Origin: Pseudomonas beijingensis
Lineage (GTDB): Bacteria; Pseudomonadota; Gammaproteobacteria; Pseudomonadales; Pseudomonadaceae
NCBI RefSeq assembly: GCF_030687295.1
Contig: NZ_CP117425.1
Coordinates: 3,352,001-3,416,000, forward strand
Length of the DNA: 64,000 nucleotides
Direction: 5' to 3'
Each line of letters starts with the position of its first letter. The stretch's first letter is position 1. Both the position numbers and the translations under genes were made by a program. Below the pieces are notes generated by a model that saw nothing but the letters and a program-made list of their open reading frames with translations, was not told the DNA's origin and searched no databases. Positions 36,650 through 48,199 of this stretch are shown piece after piece.

Positions 36650-38572
36650 ATGCCAACTATTACTCTTCCCGACGGCAGTCAACGTTCGTTCGATCATCCG
36701 GTTTCCGTAGCCGAGGTCGCCGCATCCATCGGCGCGGGCTTGGCCAAGGCCACCCTGGCCGGCAAGGTCAACGGCAAGCTGGTCGACGCCAGTGACGTCA
36801 TCGACAGCGACGCCACGCTGCAAATCATCACGCCCAAGGATGAAGAGGGGCTGGAGATCATTCGCCACTCCTGCGCCCACTTGGTTGGTCACGCGGTCAA
36901 GCAGCTGTACCCGAGCGCGAAGATGGTCATCGGGCCGGTCATCGACGAAGGCTTCTATTACGACATCGCCTTCGAGCGTCCTTTCACGCCGGACGACATG
37001 GCGGCCATCGAACAGCGCATGCAGCAGTTGATCGAGAAAGATTACGACGTCATCAAGAAAGTCACCCCGCGCGCCGAAGTCATCGAAGTCTTCAAGGCCC
37101 GTGGCGAGGACTACAAACTGCGTCTGGTGGAAGACATGCCGGACGAGCAGGCCATGGGCCTGTACTACCACGAAGAATACGTCGACATGTGCCGCGGCCC
37201 GCACGTGCCGAACACGCGTTTCCTGAAATCCTTCAAGCTGACCAAGCTGTCCGGCGCCTACTGGCGTGGCGATGCGAAGAACGAGCAGTTGCAGCGCGTC
37301 TATGGCACCGCCTGGGCGGACAAGAAGCAACTGGCGGCATATATCCAGCGCATCGAAGAAGCTGAGAAGCGCGATCACCGCAAGATCGGCAAGCGCCTGG
37401 GCCTGTTCCATACCCAGGAAGAGTCCCCGGGCATGGTGTTCTGGCATCCGAACGGCTGGACCCTGTACCAGGTGCTCGAGCAGTACATGCGCCAGGTCCA
37501 GCGTGAGAACGGCTACCTGGAGATCAAGACGCCGCAAGTGGTCGACCGCAGCCTGTGGGAGAAATCCGGGCACTGGGCCAACTACGCCGACAACATGTTC
37601 ACCACCCAGTCGGAAAACCGCGACTACGCCATCAAGCCGATGAACTGCCCGTGCCACGTGCAGGTGTTCAACCAAGGCCTGAAAAGCTACCGCGAGCTGC
37701 CGATGCGCCTGGCCGAGTTCGGTGCCTGCCACCGCAACGAGCCGTCGGGTGCGCTGCACGGCATCATGCGCGTGCGTGCGTTTACCCAGGACGACGCGCA
37801 CATCTTCTGCACCGAGGAGCAGATGCAGGCCGAATCCGCCGCCTTCATCAAGCTGACCATGGACGTCTACCGGGACTTCGGCTTCACCGAGGTCGAGATG
37901 AAGCTGTCCACTCGTCCGGAAAAACGCGTGGGCTCCGACGAGTTGTGGGATCGCGCCGAAGCGGCCCTGGCCGCCGCCCTCGATAGCGCGGGCCTTGCGT
38001 ATGACCTGCAGCCTGGCGAGGGGGCTTTCTACGGGCCGAAGATCGAGTTCTCGCTGAAAGATTGCCTTGGTCGCGTGTGGCAGTGTGGTACCCTGCAGCT
38101 CGATTTTAACCTGCCGATCCGTCTTGGCGCCGAATACGTGTCCGAAGACAACAGCCGCAAGCACCCGGTCATGCTTCACCGCGCGATCCTCGGTTCGTTC
38201 GAGCGTTTCGTCGGGATTCTGATCGAACACTACGAGGGTGCGTTCCCCGCGTGGCTGGCGCCGACCCAGGCAGTGATCATGAATATCACTGATAAACAGG
38301 CAGATTTTGCCGCCGAAGTCGAAAAAACTCTCAACCAAAGCGGATTTCGTGCCAAGTCCGACTTGAGAAATGAAAAGATCGGCTTTAAAATCCGCGAGCA
38401 TACTTTGCTCAAGGTTCCCTTTCTCTTGGTTATTGGAGATCGGGAGGTCGAGATGCAGACTGTCGCTGTGCGTACTCGTGAAGGTGCTGACCTGGGCTCG
38501 ATGCCCGTCGCCGAATTCGCTGAGTTTCTCGCGCAAGCGGTTTCCCGGCGTGGTCGCCCAGATTTGGAGTAA
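36650..38572 (+). CDS. thrS: Threonine--tRNA ligase
   Basis: 640 residues, the normal length. An N-terminal TGS domain ([24 protein letters not shown]) is followed by the editing domain ([16 protein letters not shown], with the second metal motif CRGPHVPNT) and the class II core ([10 protein letters not shown] zinc Cys, [15 protein letters not shown] motif 2, [17 protein letters not shown]). The anticodon-binding domain is C-terminal. It charges tRNA-Thr and probably represses its own translation through the leader hairpins. It is first in thrS-infC-rpmI-rplT-pheST; its TAA directly abuts the infC start region. Confidence 0.97.
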   Translation: MPTITLPDGSQRSFDHPVSVAEVAASIGAGLAKATLAGKVNGKLVDASDVIDSDATLQIITPKDEEGLEIIRHSCAHLVGHAVKQLYPSAKMVIGPVIDEGFYYDIAFERPFTPDDMAAIEQRMQQLIEKDYDVIKKVTPRAEVIEVFKARGEDYKLRLVEDMPDEQAMGLYYHEEYVDMCRGPHVPNTRFLKSFKLTKLSGAYWRGDAKNEQLQRVYGTAWADKKQLAAYIQRIEEAEKRDHRKIGKRLGLFHTQEESPGMVFWHPNGWTLYQVLEQYMRQVQRENGYLEIKTPQVVDRSLWEKSGHWANYADNMFTTQSENRDYAIKPMNCPCHVQVFNQGLKSYRELPMRLAEFGACHRNEPSGALHGIMRVRAFTQDDAHIFCTEEQMQAESAAFIKLTMDVYRDFGFTEVEMKLSTRPEKRVGSDELWDRAEAALAAALDSAGLAYDLQPGEGAFYGPKIEFSLKDCLGRVWQCGTLQLDFNLPIRLGAEYVSEDNSRKHPVMLHRAILGSFERFVGILIEHYEGAFPAWLAPTQAVIMNITDKQADFAAEVEKTLNQSGFRAKSDLRNEKIGFKIREHTLLKVPFLLVIGDREVEMQTVAVRTREGADLGSMPVAEFAEFLAQAVSRRGRPDLE

Positions 38573-38577
38573 TTATT

Positions 38578-39123
38578 ATTAAGCGTGAAATGAGACAAGA
38601 TAAACGAGCTGCACCGAAAGGCCCGATCAACGAGAATATCTCGGCACGCGAGGTTCGGTTAATTGGCGCTGACGGCGAGCAGATTGGCATCGTCTCGATT
38701 GATGAAGCGCTTCGTATTGCTGAAGAAGCCAAGCTTGATCTGGTAGAAATTTCCGCAGACGCAGTCCCACCGGTTTGCCGGGTGATGGACTACGGCAAGT
38801 CGATCTTCGAGAAGAAGAAGCAGATTGCCGCGGCGAAGAAAAACCAGAAGCAGATTCAGGTAAAAGAAATCAAGTTTCGTCCAGGGACGGAGGAAGGGGA
38901 TTACCAGGTAAAACTGCGCAACCTGGTACGTTTCCTGAGTGATGGGGACAGGGCCAAGGTATCCTTGCGATTCCGCGGCCGTGAGATGGCCCACCAGGAG
39001 CTGGGGATGGAACTCCTCAAGCGGGTTGAACAAGACCTGCTCGAGTACGGTTCGGTCGAACAGCATCCTAAGATGGAAGGACGCCAGCTGATCATGGTCA
39101 TCGCCCCGAAAAAGAAGAAGTAA
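38578..39123 (+). CDS. infC: Translation initiation factor IF-3 (rare ATT start)
   Basis: The body [47 protein letters not shown] and [21 protein letters not shown] to the end VIAPKKKK is IF-3. No ATG or GTG has a ribosome site. Three consecutive ATT codons occur at 38572, 38575 and 38578, with GGAG at 38566-38569. ATT 38578 has the best spacing and gives M-K like E. coli infC, which starts with AUU; 38572 would give 183 residues. The ATG at 38590 is an alternative. IF-3 discriminates against AUU, allowing autoregulation. Confidence 0.9.
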   Translation: MKREMRQDKRAAPKGPINENISAREVRLIGADGEQIGIVSIDEALRIAEEAKLDLVEISADAVPPVCRVMDYGKSIFEKKKQIAAAKKNQKQIQVKEIKFRPGTEEGDYQVKLRNLVRFLSDGDRAKVSLRFRGREMAHQELGMELLKRVEQDLLEYGSVEQHPKMEGRQLIMVIAPKKKK

Positions 39124-39183
39124 TCACCAGGGCACGGCAGGCCTTGCGATTATGTTTATCAACTGAATGCGGAGTATCCGAAC

Positions 39184-39378
39184 ATGCCAAAGATGAAGAC
39201 CAAAAGTGGTGCTGCTAAGCGGTTTCTGAAAACTGCTAACGGTATCAAGCACAAGCACGCTTTCAAGAGCCACATCCTGACCAAAATGTCGACCAAGCGT
39301 AAGCGTCAACTGCGCGGTAGCAGCTTGCTGCATCCGTCTGACGTGGCAAAAGTCGAGCGCATGCTGCGCCTTCGTTAA
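39184..39378 (+). CDS. rpmI: 50S ribosomal protein bL35
   Basis: 64 residues, very basic. [44 protein letters not shown] and [11 protein letters not shown] identify L35. The ATG 39184 follows TGCGGAG. It lies 60 bases after infC and 30 before rplT in the conserved order. In E. coli, L20 represses translation of this pair; a similar control is likely but the binding site was not traced here. Confidence 0.96.
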   Translation: MPKMKTKSGAAKRFLKTANGIKHKHAFKSHILTKMSTKRKRQLRGSSLLHPSDVAKVERMLRLR

Positions 39379-39408
39379 TTTTTGGATCAAGAATAGAGGA
39401 AGTAACTC

Positions 39409-39765
39409 ATGGCTCGTGTAAAGCGTGGCGTCATTGCCCGTAAGCGTCACAAGAAAATTCTGAAACTTGCTAAAGGCTACTACGGCGCGCGCTCCCGCGT
39501 ATTCCGTGTTGCCAAGCAAGCGGTAATCAAGGCAGGCCAATACGCCTACCGTGACCGTCGTCAGAAAAAACGTCAGTTCCGCGCTCTGTGGATCGCTCGT
39601 ATCAACGCTGGTGCTCGTGTTAACGGTCTGTCCTACAGCCGTTTCATCGCTGGCCTGAAAAAAGCGTCCATCGAGATCGACCGTAAGGTTCTGGCTGATC
39701 TGGCAGTGAACGAAAAAGCGGCGTTTGCTGCGATTGTCGAGAAAGCTAAAGCCACCTTGGCTTAA
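39409..39765 (+). CDS. rplT: 50S ribosomal protein bL20
   Basis: 118 residues. [30 protein letters not shown] and [28 protein letters not shown] are unmistakable L20. The ATG 39409 has AGAGGAAG upstream. An early 50S assembly protein and likely autoregulator of rpmI-rplT. A strong hairpin (39821-39857) separates it from pheS. Confidence 0.97.
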
Positions 39766-39820
39766 GTACCCCCGGCAGTCACCAGGGCTCACCTCTGTGG
39801 GCCCAGGTGTCAAACGTCAT

Positions 39821-40893
<1,073 letters not shown>

Positions 40894-40929
40894 GTCGCTA
40901 GTCCGTAACGAATCTATTAGGAGAGCAGG

Positions 40930-43308
40930 ATGAAATTCAGTGAACAATGGCTGCGCGGCTGGGTAAGCCCGCAGGTAAGTCGGGACGAGCTGGTTGCTCG
41001 CCTGTCGATGGCCGGCCTTGAGGTCGATAGCGTAACGCCGGCCGCCGGTGATTTCAGTGGCGTGGTGGTGGGTGAGGTGCTGGGCACCGAGCAGCACCCG
41101 GACGCTGACAAACTGCGGGTTTGTCAGGTCAGCAATGGTGCGGAAACCTTCCAAGTCGTCTGCGGCGCGCCCAACGTGCGCCCGGGCCTGAAGATTCCGT
41201 TCGCCATGATCGGCGCTGAACTGCCGGGCGACTTCAAGATCAAGAAAGCCAAGCTGCGTGGCGTCGAGTCCAACGGCATGCTGTGTTCACAGGCCGAGCT
41301 GCAGGTTGGCGAAGGCAACGATGGCTTGATGGAGCTTCCAGCTGATGCGCCGGTGGGCCAAGACATCCGTGAATACCTGGGCCTGGACGATGCAAGCATT
41401 GAGGTCGACCTGACGCCGAACCGCGGCGACTGCCTGTCCCTGGCCGGCCTGGCCCGTGAAGTCGGCGCGTTGTATGCCGCCCCCGTGACGCGTCCAGTGG
41501 TCGCGACCGTGCCGGCCGTGCATGACGAAGTGCGTTCGATTGAAGTCCTGGCGCCGGCGGCGTGCCCGCGTTACCTGGGCCGTGTGATCCGTAACGTCGA
41601 TCTGTCCAAGCCGACGCCGCTGTGGATGGTGGAGCGCCTGCGTCGCGCCGACGTGCGCAGCATCGACGCAGCCGTGGACATCACCAACTATGTGATGCTG
41701 GAGCTGGGTCAACCGCTGCATGCGTTCGATCTCGCCGAGATCAACGGCGGCATCCGCGTACGCATGGCCGAAGAGGGTGAGAAGCTGGTGCTGCTCGACG
41801 GCCAGGAAGTGACCCTGCGCAGCGACACCCTGGTAATTGCCGACCACGCCCGCGCCTTGGCGATTGCCGGCGTAATGGGCGGCGAGCACAGTGGCGTATC
41901 CGCCACGACCCGCGATGTATTCCTGGAAAGCGCGTTCTTCGACCAGATCGCCGTCGCTGGCAAGGCGCGTTCCTATGGCTTGCACACCGACGCCTCGCAC
42001 CGCTACGAGCGTGGTGTGGATTGGCAGCTGGCCCGTGAAGCCATGGAGCGCGCCACTGGCCTGCTGCTGGAAATCGCTGGCGGTGAAGCCGGCCCGATCA
42101 TCGAGACCGTCAGCGAACAGCACCTGCCCAAGATTGCACCGGTCACCCTGCGTGCCCAGCGCATCACTCAGATGCTGGGCATGGAAATGGCCCCGGCCGA
42201 AGTCGAACGCCTGCTCAGTGCTTTGGGCCTGAACATCAACGCCGACGGGGCAGGGCAGTGGCGCGTCGAAGTGCCAAGCCATCGCTTCGATATCAGCCTG
42301 GAAGTCGACCTGATCGAAGAACTGGCCCGCCTGTACGGCTACAACCGCCTACCGGTTCGCTACCCGCAAGCGCGCCTGGCCCCACAGGCCAAGGCTGAAG
42401 CCCGTAGCGACCTGCCTGAACTGCGCCGCCTGCTGGTGGCCCGTGGGTATCAGGAAGCGATCACCTACAGCTTCATCGATCCACGCCAGTTCGAGCTGTT
42501 CAATCCGGGCGTCGAGCCGCTGTTGCTGGCCAACCCGATTTCCAATGACATGGCCGCCATGCGCTCGTCCCTGTGGCCGGGCCTGGTCAAGTCGCTCCAG
42601 CACAACCTGAACCGCCAGCAGGATCGCGTGCGTCTGTTCGAAAGCGGCCTGCGTTTTGTCGGTCAGTTGGAAGGCTTGAAGCAAGAGCCGATGCTGGCCG
42701 GTGTCGTCTGTGGCAGTCGCCTGCCGGAAGGCTGGGCGCAAGGTCGCGATGTCGTCGATTTCTTCGACGTCAAGGCTGACGTCGAAGCGGTGCTGGGCTT
42801 CGCCGGCGCACTCGACGCGTTCACGTTCGTACCGGGCAAGCATCCTGCGTTGCACCCGGGGCAGACCGCACGCATTGAGCGGGACGGGCGCGAAGTCGGC
42901 TATGTGGGCGCTATTCACCCTGAACTGGCGAAAACCCTCGGCCTTGATCGTCCGGTATTCGTCTTCGAGCTGGTCTTGGCCGAAGTGGCCCAGGGGAAAA
43001 TGCCGAAATTCCAGGAGTTATCGCGCTTTCCTGAAGTGCGGCGTGACCTGGCGTTGCTGGCCGATCGCGACGTTGCTTCCAGCGCTGTGCTGGACGTAAT
43101 CCGTGAAAATGCAGGCGAATGGCTCACGGACCTCAGGCTATTTGACGTGTATCAGGGTAAAGGCATTGATCCGCATAGAAAAAGCCTTGCAGTCGGCTTG
43201 ACCTGGCAGCATCCATCGCGCACTCTTAATGACGATGAGGTGAATACCGCAACGCAGAACATCCTCACCTCGCTCGAAAACAGGTTGAACGCCACGTTAA
43301 GGAAGTGA
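40930..43308 (+). CDS. pheT: Phenylalanine--tRNA ligase beta subunit
   Basis: 792 residues, intact. ATG 40930 follows TAGGAGAGCAGG. Domain order: N-terminal and tRNA-binding OB fold (EHPDADKLRVCQVSNG), the B3/B4 editing region (VDITNYVMLELGQPLHAFD), B5 (ITQMLGMEMAPAEVERLLSALG), the inactive synthetase-like core and the C-terminal FDX-ACB anticodon domain (SRFPEVRRDLALL, HRKSLAVGLTWQHPSRTL). Partner of PheS. Followed three bases later by ihfA. Confidence 0.97.
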   Translation: MKFSEQWLRGWVSPQVSRDELVARLSMAGLEVDSVTPAAGDFSGVVVGEVLGTEQHPDADKLRVCQVSNGAETFQVVCGAPNVRPGLKIPFAMIGAELPGDFKIKKAKLRGVESNGMLCSQAELQVGEGNDGLMELPADAPVGQDIREYLGLDDASIEVDLTPNRGDCLSLAGLAREVGALYAAPVTRPVVATVPAVHDEVRSIEVLAPAACPRYLGRVIRNVDLSKPTPLWMVERLRRADVRSIDAAVDITNYVMLELGQPLHAFDLAEINGGIRVRMAEEGEKLVLLDGQEVTLRSDTLVIADHARALAIAGVMGGEHSGVSATTRDVFLESAFFDQIAVAGKARSYGLHTDASHRYERGVDWQLAREAMERATGLLLEIAGGEAGPIIETVSEQHLPKIAPVTLRAQRITQMLGMEMAPAEVERLLSALGLNINADGAGQWRVEVPSHRFDISLEVDLIEELARLYGYNRLPVRYPQARLAPQAKAEARSDLPELRRLLVARGYQEAITYSFIDPRQFELFNPGVEPLLLANPISNDMAAMRSSLWPGLVKSLQHNLNRQQDRVRLFESGLRFVGQLEGLKQEPMLAGVVCGSRLPEGWAQGRDVVDFFDVKADVEAVLGFAGALDAFTFVPGKHPALHPGQTARIERDGREVGYVGAIHPELAKTLGLDRPVFVFELVLAEVAQGKMPKFQELSRFPEVRRDLALLADRDVASSAVLDVIRENAGEWLTDLRLFDVYQGKGIDPHRKSLAVGLTWQHPSRTLNDDEVNTATQNILTSLENRLNATLRK

Positions 43309-43311
43309 CGT

Positions 43312-43614
43312 ATGGGGGCTCTGACGAAAGCTGAGATGGCGGAACGTCTGTATGAGGAGCTGGGCCTGAATAAACGGGAGGCCAAAGAATTGGTCGAACT
43401 GTTTTTCGAAGAAATCAGGCACGCTCTGGAAGACAACGAACAGGTCAAATTGTCCGGTTTCGGCAATTTCGACCTTCGGGACAAACGCCAGCGGCCTGGC
43501 CGCAATCCGAAAACGGGAGAAGAAATCCCGATCACGGCTCGCCGTGTGGTCACCTTTCGTCCAGGGCAGAAGTTGAAGGCCCGAGTTGAGGCTTATGCTG
43601 GAACCAAGTCATAA
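43312..43614 (+). CDS. ihfA: Integration host factor alpha subunit
   Basis: 100 residues, the standard length. [30 protein letters not shown] and the DNA-bending arm [21 protein letters not shown], then [16 protein letters not shown]-alpha pairs with IHF-beta to bend DNA at promoters, phage sites and origins. It follows pheT by three bases and overlaps the merR-like gene by 20 bases, as in other pseudomonads. Confidence 0.97.
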   Translation: MGALTKAEMAERLYEELGLNKREAKELVELFFEEIRHALEDNEQVKLSGFGNFDLRDKRQRPGRNPKTGEEIPITARRVVTFRPGQKLKARVEAYAGTKS

Positions 43615-43951
43615 CGACGAACTACCCGTCATCCCGGGCAAACGCTACTTCACCATTGGTGAAGTCAGCGAGCTGTGTGCGGTAAAACCGCACGTGCTGC
43701 GCTATTGGGAGCAGGAGTTTCCTCAACTCAACCCGGTCAAGCGCCGCGGAAACCGCCGGTATTATCAGCGACAAGACGTACTGATGATCCGGCAGATCCG
43801 CGCGCTGCTGTACGACCAAGGGTTCACCATCGGCGGCGCGCGCTTGCGCCTCTCCGGTGATGAGGCCAAGGACGATACAACCCAGTACAAACAGATGATC
43901 CGCCAGATGATCGCCGAGCTCGAAGATGTGCTGGTGGTGCTCAAGAAATAA
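43595..43951 (+). CDS. MerR family transcriptional regulator
   Basis: 118 residues from ATG 43595, which lies within the end of ihfA. The DNA-binding domain [29 protein letters not shown], then [22 protein letters not shown], is typical of the short MerR-like regulator always found after ihfA in Pseudomonas. The dimerisation helix ([18 protein letters not shown]) follows; no effector domain with Cys ligands is present. Target unknown. Confidence 0.9.
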   Translation: MLEPSHNDELPVIPGKRYFTIGEVSELCAVKPHVLRYWEQEFPQLNPVKRRGNRRYYQRQDVLMIRQIRALLYDQGFTIGGARLRLSGDEAKDDTTQYKQMIRQMIAELEDVLVVLKK

Positions 43952-44040
43952 ATTTCTGCTTTTAAATCTTCCAGTTTTCAAAAGCTTGCGATATATTCCT
44001 GAGCGTTCCGTTGAGAAGCGGAACAAGATTCACGCCTAGT

Positions 44041-44117
44041 CGGGGCGTAGCGCAGTCCGGTAGCGCACTAGCATGGGGTGCTAGGGGTCGAGTGTTCGAA
44101 TCACTCCGTCCCGACCA
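44041..44117 (+). tRNA. tRNA-Pro(GGG)
   Basis: 77 bases with an encoded CCA end. Acceptor CGGGGCG pairs with CGTCCCG (one G-T), the anticodon stem CTAGC/GCTAG holds loop ATGGGGT with anticodon GGG, and the T arm GAGTG-TTCGAAT-CACTC is standard. Position after ihfA-merR is the usual one. A hairpin terminator follows at 44125. Confidence 0.96.
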
Positions 44118-44124
44118 TATTTTG

Positions 44125-44163
44125 AAAGGGGATCAAGCCATTCACTGGCTTGGTCCCCTTTTT
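44125..44163 (+). terminator. Rho-independent terminator after tRNA-Pro
   Basis: AAAGGGGATCAAGCCA and TGGCTTGGTCCCCTTTTT form a long stem with loop TTCAC, ending in a T run. The remaining 244 bases up to the alcohol dehydrogenase gene contain no feature I can support. Confidence 0.88.
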
Positions 44164-44407
44164 CGTTTCAGGCTGCGCAAAATCTGCAAAGGCCTCCAAA
44201 GCCAGGTTAGCAACCTGGACCCACCCTTTTCATGGGTGGTCGATACCGTATTCTTCCCCTTCGAATATCAGTACAGCTGCAACCTCTAAGCGCCAGCGAT
44301 TCTTACGTGCCGGGGGATTTGTGGTTACTGTTGGCGTTGCTTCGTGGCTAGGTCGGTCCGCGAACCAGTATCCAGACAGAGCGCTTTTCTAAAGTAGAGG
44401 GATCCTC

Positions 44408-45448
44408 ATGAAAGCCGTAGTTTACGAAGCCTTTTCTCAACCCCCTCGTTTAATGACGGTCGAGGACCCGACCCCCGAGCATCACGGTGTGGTGGTTCAA
44501 GTCCTTGGCACGGGCGTATGCCGAAGCGACTGGCATGGCTGGAAAGGTCACGATCCTGACATTCGGCTGCCCCATGTGCCCGGTCACGAACTGGCGGGAA
44601 TCGTGGCGCAGGTGGGGCGGGATGTCACCCGATGGAAGGTGGGTGATCGCATTACCGTGCCTTTTGTCGGTGGCTGTGGCGCGTGTCCGGAATGCAATAG
44701 CGGCAACCAGCAGGTGTGCCACAGCCAGTTTCAGCCGGGTTTCACCCATTGGGGTTCTTTCGCCGAGTATGTGGGGATTCACAAGGCGGATTTGAACCTG
44801 GTTGCGCTGCCGGAAAACATGGACTTCGCCACGGCGGCGAGCCTGGGTTGTCGCTTCGTCACGTCGTTTCGTGCGGTTGTCGATCAAGGCAAGGTCACGG
44901 CGGGCCAGTGGGTGGCGGTTCATGGCTGTGGTGGTGTGGGGTTGTCCGCGGTGATGATTGCTCATGCTATCGGGGCGAATGTTATTGCCATCGATATCTG
45001 CGACGATAAGCTCAAGCTTGCCCAGTCGCTCGGTGCCGTCGCGATGGTCAACGCAAGCCGTGTGGCGGATGTCACCGAGGCGGTGCTTGAGATCACGAAG
45101 GGCGGCGCTCACGTCTCCCTGGATGCCCTGGGTCATCCAGCAACCTGCTTCAACTCCATCAATAATCTGAGGCGTCGTGGCAGGCATGTCCAGGTCGGTT
45201 TGATGCTGGCCGATCACAGCACGCCGGCAATCCCAATGAGCAAGGTCATTGCCTACGAGCTGGAGATCTGTGGCAGCCATGGCATGCAGGCTCACCGTTA
45301 CGGCGCGATGATGGAAATGATCGCGTCCGGCAAGTTGGCGCCTGAAAAACTGGTGGGCAAGACCATCAGCCTCGAACAGTCCATTGACGCGCTGATGAAC
45401 ATGGATCGGTTTGACACGGCAGGGGTTACGGTCGTGACACAGTTCTGA
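44408..45448 (+). CDS. Zinc-dependent alcohol dehydrogenase
   Basis: 346 residues. Medium-chain dehydrogenase: catalytic zinc Cys and Asp in [23 protein letters not shown] (His-Glu), the structural zinc loop [15 protein letters not shown] (four Cys), then a Rossmann NAD(P) site [26 protein letters not shown]. The substrate is unknown. It heads an accessory cluster with an IclR regulator, MFS permease, DapA-family enzyme and OprD porin, so it probably oxidises or reduces an intermediate of that pathway. ATG 44408 has AGAGGGAT upstream. Confidence 0.88.
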   Translation: MKAVVYEAFSQPPRLMTVEDPTPEHHGVVVQVLGTGVCRSDWHGWKGHDPDIRLPHVPGHELAGIVAQVGRDVTRWKVGDRITVPFVGGCGACPECNSGNQQVCHSQFQPGFTHWGSFAEYVGIHKADLNLVALPENMDFATAASLGCRFVTSFRAVVDQGKVTAGQWVAVHGCGGVGLSAVMIAHAIGANVIAIDICDDKLKLAQSLGAVAMVNASRVADVTEAVLEITKGGAHVSLDALGHPATCFNSINNLRRRGRHVQVGLMLADHSTPAIPMSKVIAYELEICGSHGMQAHRYGAMMEMIASGKLAPEKLVGKTISLEQSIDALMNMDRFDTAGVTVVTQF

Positions 45449-45516
45449 CTGAGATCGGCCACGTTCTTCACGGTAATTTCAGGTCGACGAACGCTCAGCC
45501 CCACCTATCAAAAGCA

Positions 45517-45546
45517 CCTGCCTGCCCAGGCCTAAGGGTAGGCAGG
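45517..45546 (+). terminator. Hairpin after the alcohol dehydrogenase gene
   Basis: CCTGCCTGCCC and GGGTAGGCAGG pair (one G-T) around an eight-base loop, 69 bases after the stop. No T run follows, so its termination strength is uncertain. Confidence 0.45.
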
Positions 45547-45560
45547 CGAGGGGCTCGACC

Positions 45561-45620
45561 ATCTTTTATATCAGAAAGATATATAAATAATAGGAAATTG
45601 TCTTAATAGATATAGGACAA
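45561..45620 (+). promoter_or_regulatory. AT-rich region with two inverted repeats upstream of the IclR gene
   Basis: ATCTTT/AAAGAT (45561-45566, 45575-45580) and TTGTC/GACAA (45598-45602, 45616-45620) lie in a stretch far richer in A and T than its surroundings. Candidate binding sites for the IclR regulator encoded next; no defined -10/-35 pair was assigned. Confidence 0.35.
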
Positions 45621-45694
45621 GGGCCTGCCAAAATAATATCCTAATTGAAAGAAAATAATTTCGCAATCCGAAAAAATCAAAAAGAGCGAAAAAA

Positions 45695-46546
45695 ATGATC
45701 AAGACTCCGAAACGGTCAGAAGACGGTTCCGACCCGACCCAGGGTTGGGATGAAAAGAAGGCTCGAAGTACCGTGCAATCCTTGGCCAAGGGGTTTCGCG
45801 TACTGGAGTCGTTCACTGCCGAAAACGATGAGTTGACCTTGAGTCAGATCGCCGCGACGGCCGATCTCGATCCTGGTACGACTTTTCGCATGCTCAATAC
45901 GTTGGTGGATTTGGGGTATGTCTCCAGAATTCCGGAAAGCCGTCGTTTTGCGTTGACGCTCAAGGTGCTGGATCTGGGCTTTCATGCCATCGCCCGGACT
46001 GATTTGCGCAGCATTGTGCGGCCTATACTCCGAGGCCTGGTCAGTGAAACCAGCGAGGCTGCCAGCTTTGCCGTCCTGCAGGGCGCCGATGTGCTTTACC
46101 TGGAGCGGGTACGGGCGGGCATCACCCGGTTGGGCGTGGATATCCGCATCGGCACCACGGTGCCTGCAACCCAGACGGCCATCGGCCAGTCGATCCTTGC
46201 CTTCCTGCCGGAGCAACAGGTCCAGAAAGTCCAGGCGCTCACGCCGACCACGCCCTTCATCATGAAACCCCATGCGCTTGAACGTCCCCTGGCGGAGTTG
46301 CTTGGGCAAATTCGCGACGATGGTTTCGTCTTGACCGAATCTTTGTTCACCGATGGACTGAGAATTCTCGCGGTCCCCGTGCTGGACATCGATGGATATC
46401 CGGTGGGGGCGATCAGCATTGCCGCTCCTTCGGTCCGGTGTACGGCGGACGAGCTTAAAAACCGTGCACTTAGTTCCACCCTGGAAGCCGCCAAGGACAT
46501 TGGTAAGGCATTGGAGGCCAATGGAAGTATCGGCTCGAACTTCTAA
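45695..46546 (+). CDS. IclR family transcriptional regulator
   Basis: 283 residues. An N-terminal winged helix (VQSLAKGFRVLESFTAENDELTLSQIAATADLDPGTTFRMLNTLVDLGYV) and the C-terminal IclR effector domain (GTTVPATQTAIGQSILAFLP, GFVLTESLFTDGLRILAVPVLDIDGYPVGAISIAAPSVR). Members of this group often control aromatic or sugar acid catabolism and bind a pathway metabolite. It lies between the alcohol dehydrogenase and the MFS permease genes and probably controls this cluster. A 20-residue charged N-terminal extension precedes the HTH. ATG 45695. Confidence 0.88.
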   Translation: MIKTPKRSEDGSDPTQGWDEKKARSTVQSLAKGFRVLESFTAENDELTLSQIAATADLDPGTTFRMLNTLVDLGYVSRIPESRRFALTLKVLDLGFHAIARTDLRSIVRPILRGLVSETSEAASFAVLQGADVLYLERVRAGITRLGVDIRIGTTVPATQTAIGQSILAFLPEQQVQKVQALTPTTPFIMKPHALERPLAELLGQIRDDGFVLTESLFTDGLRILAVPVLDIDGYPVGAISIAAPSVRCTADELKNRALSSTLEAAKDIGKALEANGSIGSNF

Positions 46547-46674
46547 ACGTTAGTCATGATTACACGGGTTCACGCTAAAGCCCGTTAATGATCTCAATGA
46601 ACTTCAAGCATTGTGAAATTCACACTGCTCGCACCTGCACGCCCCGACAATATTGACAATAAGAAGGAAGTGCC

Positions 46675-48066
46675 ATGTTGATGCAAAACTTAGAAACAGA
46701 GCCTGTGGCTGAAGGGCTTAAAAGCCAAGCGAATATCAGTGCGAGACTTGAACGTTTGCCTATTACCCGGCAGGTCTTCTGGGCCAGGAATATTATTGGT
46801 GCCGCCACATTCTTTGATGGTTATACCGTCATCGCGATTGCCTATGCGATGCCGGTATTGGCCAAGGAATGGAACCTGACCGCGACCCAGATCGGCATGA
46901 TTTTATCGTTCGGTTACCTGGGGCAGTTGTTAGGGGCGGTGTTCTTTGGTTGGCTGGCTGAACGTATCGGGCGGATGAAGGTACTGACGTTCACCATTCT
47001 TCTCTTCGTTGCCATGGATGTGGCCTGTCTGTTCGCCTGGAGCGCCGGGTCGATGATTCTGTTTCGTTTTCTGCAAGGCATCGGCACGGGAGGCGAGGTG
47101 CCGGTCGCCAGCGCTTATGTCAATGAGCTGATCGGATCGAAAAAGCGCGGCAAGTTTTTTCTGCTCTATGAAGTCATGTTCCTGCTCGGGCTGGTCGGTG
47201 CGGGCATCATTGGCTACCTGCTGGTACCGATCTACGGCTGGAAGGCCATGTTCGCCGTGGGCCTTGTCCCTGCCACGATTTTGATCCCGCTGCGCTTCTT
47301 TCTCTTCGAGTCGCCACGCTGGCTGGCCTCCAAAGGTCGATTGCAAGAAGCTGATCGCATTGTGACGCGCCTGGAAAACAGCGTGTTGAAAGCCGGCAAG
47401 CAACTTGCGCCCGCCGTAGAGGTGCCGCAGCTCGCAAAACCTGGTGGTACTCAAGGTTGGCGTGAGCTATTCCATGGCATGTATTTCAAACGGTCCATGG
47501 TCATCTGGGCAATGTGGTTTGGTGCCTACATGGTTGCCAATGGCTTGATCACCTGGTTGCCAACGCTTTATCGCCAACATTTCAATCTGCCGCTGGACAC
47601 CAGTTTGGCTTACGGTTTCATCACGTCGGGGGCCGGCGTGGTTGCAGCCGTCATCTGCGCCTTGTTGATCGACAGGTTCGGTCGCCGCCGCTGGTATATG
47701 GGGGCCTTGTTCCTGGCTGCAATTCCCTTGTCAGTCCTGGCGCTGACCGGCGCGACATCACCCTTGCAGATCCTGCTTCTGGCCGGCCTCGGATACGCAA
47801 TGGTGCAAACCGTCACGTTCTCACTTTATCTGTACTCGGCAGAGCTTTATCCCACCCGCCTTCGTGCGTTGGGTACCGGGTTGGGCAGTGCCTGGTTGCG
47901 CCTGGGGTCCGCCACGGGGCCGTTGGTGGTAGGACTCACCGTGTCCAGTGTCGGTGTGCATTATGTGTTTGGAATATTCGCAGTGATATTAATCATCACC
48001 GGCTGTGTCACTGCATTGTTTGCTGTTGAAACCAAGGGGCGAATACTGGAGGAACTTTCGCCTTGA
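46675..48066 (+). CDS. MFS transporter, sugar/organic acid type
   Basis: 463 residues with twelve membrane helices. ATG 46675 has AAGGAAG upstream. Motif A is repeated as expected: GWLAERIGRMKVLTF between helices 2 and 3, and LIDRFGRRRWYMG in the second half. FDGYTVIAIAYAMPVLAKEWNLTATQIG in helix 1 and GTGGEVPVASAYVNELIGSKKRG are typical of metabolite:proton symporters. Its neighbours (IclR, DapA-like enzyme, OprD porin) suggest import of an acid or sugar acid. The exact substrate cannot be told. Confidence 0.88.
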   Translation: MLMQNLETEPVAEGLKSQANISARLERLPITRQVFWARNIIGAATFFDGYTVIAIAYAMPVLAKEWNLTATQIGMILSFGYLGQLLGAVFFGWLAERIGRMKVLTFTILLFVAMDVACLFAWSAGSMILFRFLQGIGTGGEVPVASAYVNELIGSKKRGKFFLLYEVMFLLGLVGAGIIGYLLVPIYGWKAMFAVGLVPATILIPLRFFLFESPRWLASKGRLQEADRIVTRLENSVLKAGKQLAPAVEVPQLAKPGGTQGWRELFHGMYFKRSMVIWAMWFGAYMVANGLITWLPTLYRQHFNLPLDTSLAYGFITSGAGVVAAVICALLIDRFGRRRWYMGALFLAAIPLSVLALTGATSPLQILLLAGLGYAMVQTVTFSLYLYSAELYPTRLRALGTGLGSAWLRLGSATGPLVVGLTVSSVGVHYVFGIFAVILIITGCVTALFAVETKGRILEELSP

Positions 48067-48199
48067 TAAGCGTTACGCCTGATCATTGATTAATTAGCTG
48101 CACACGTAATCTCCAATAAACCCCAAGTGATACTTGATTGTATGGCTTGCGTTCCTGCACGCGTCAGTTGCGGACACTTAGTAAACCAGAGGAAAGAAA

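Noticed and set aside
36596..38536. 646-codon minus-strand open frame
   Set aside because: Antisense to thrS; no family similarity.
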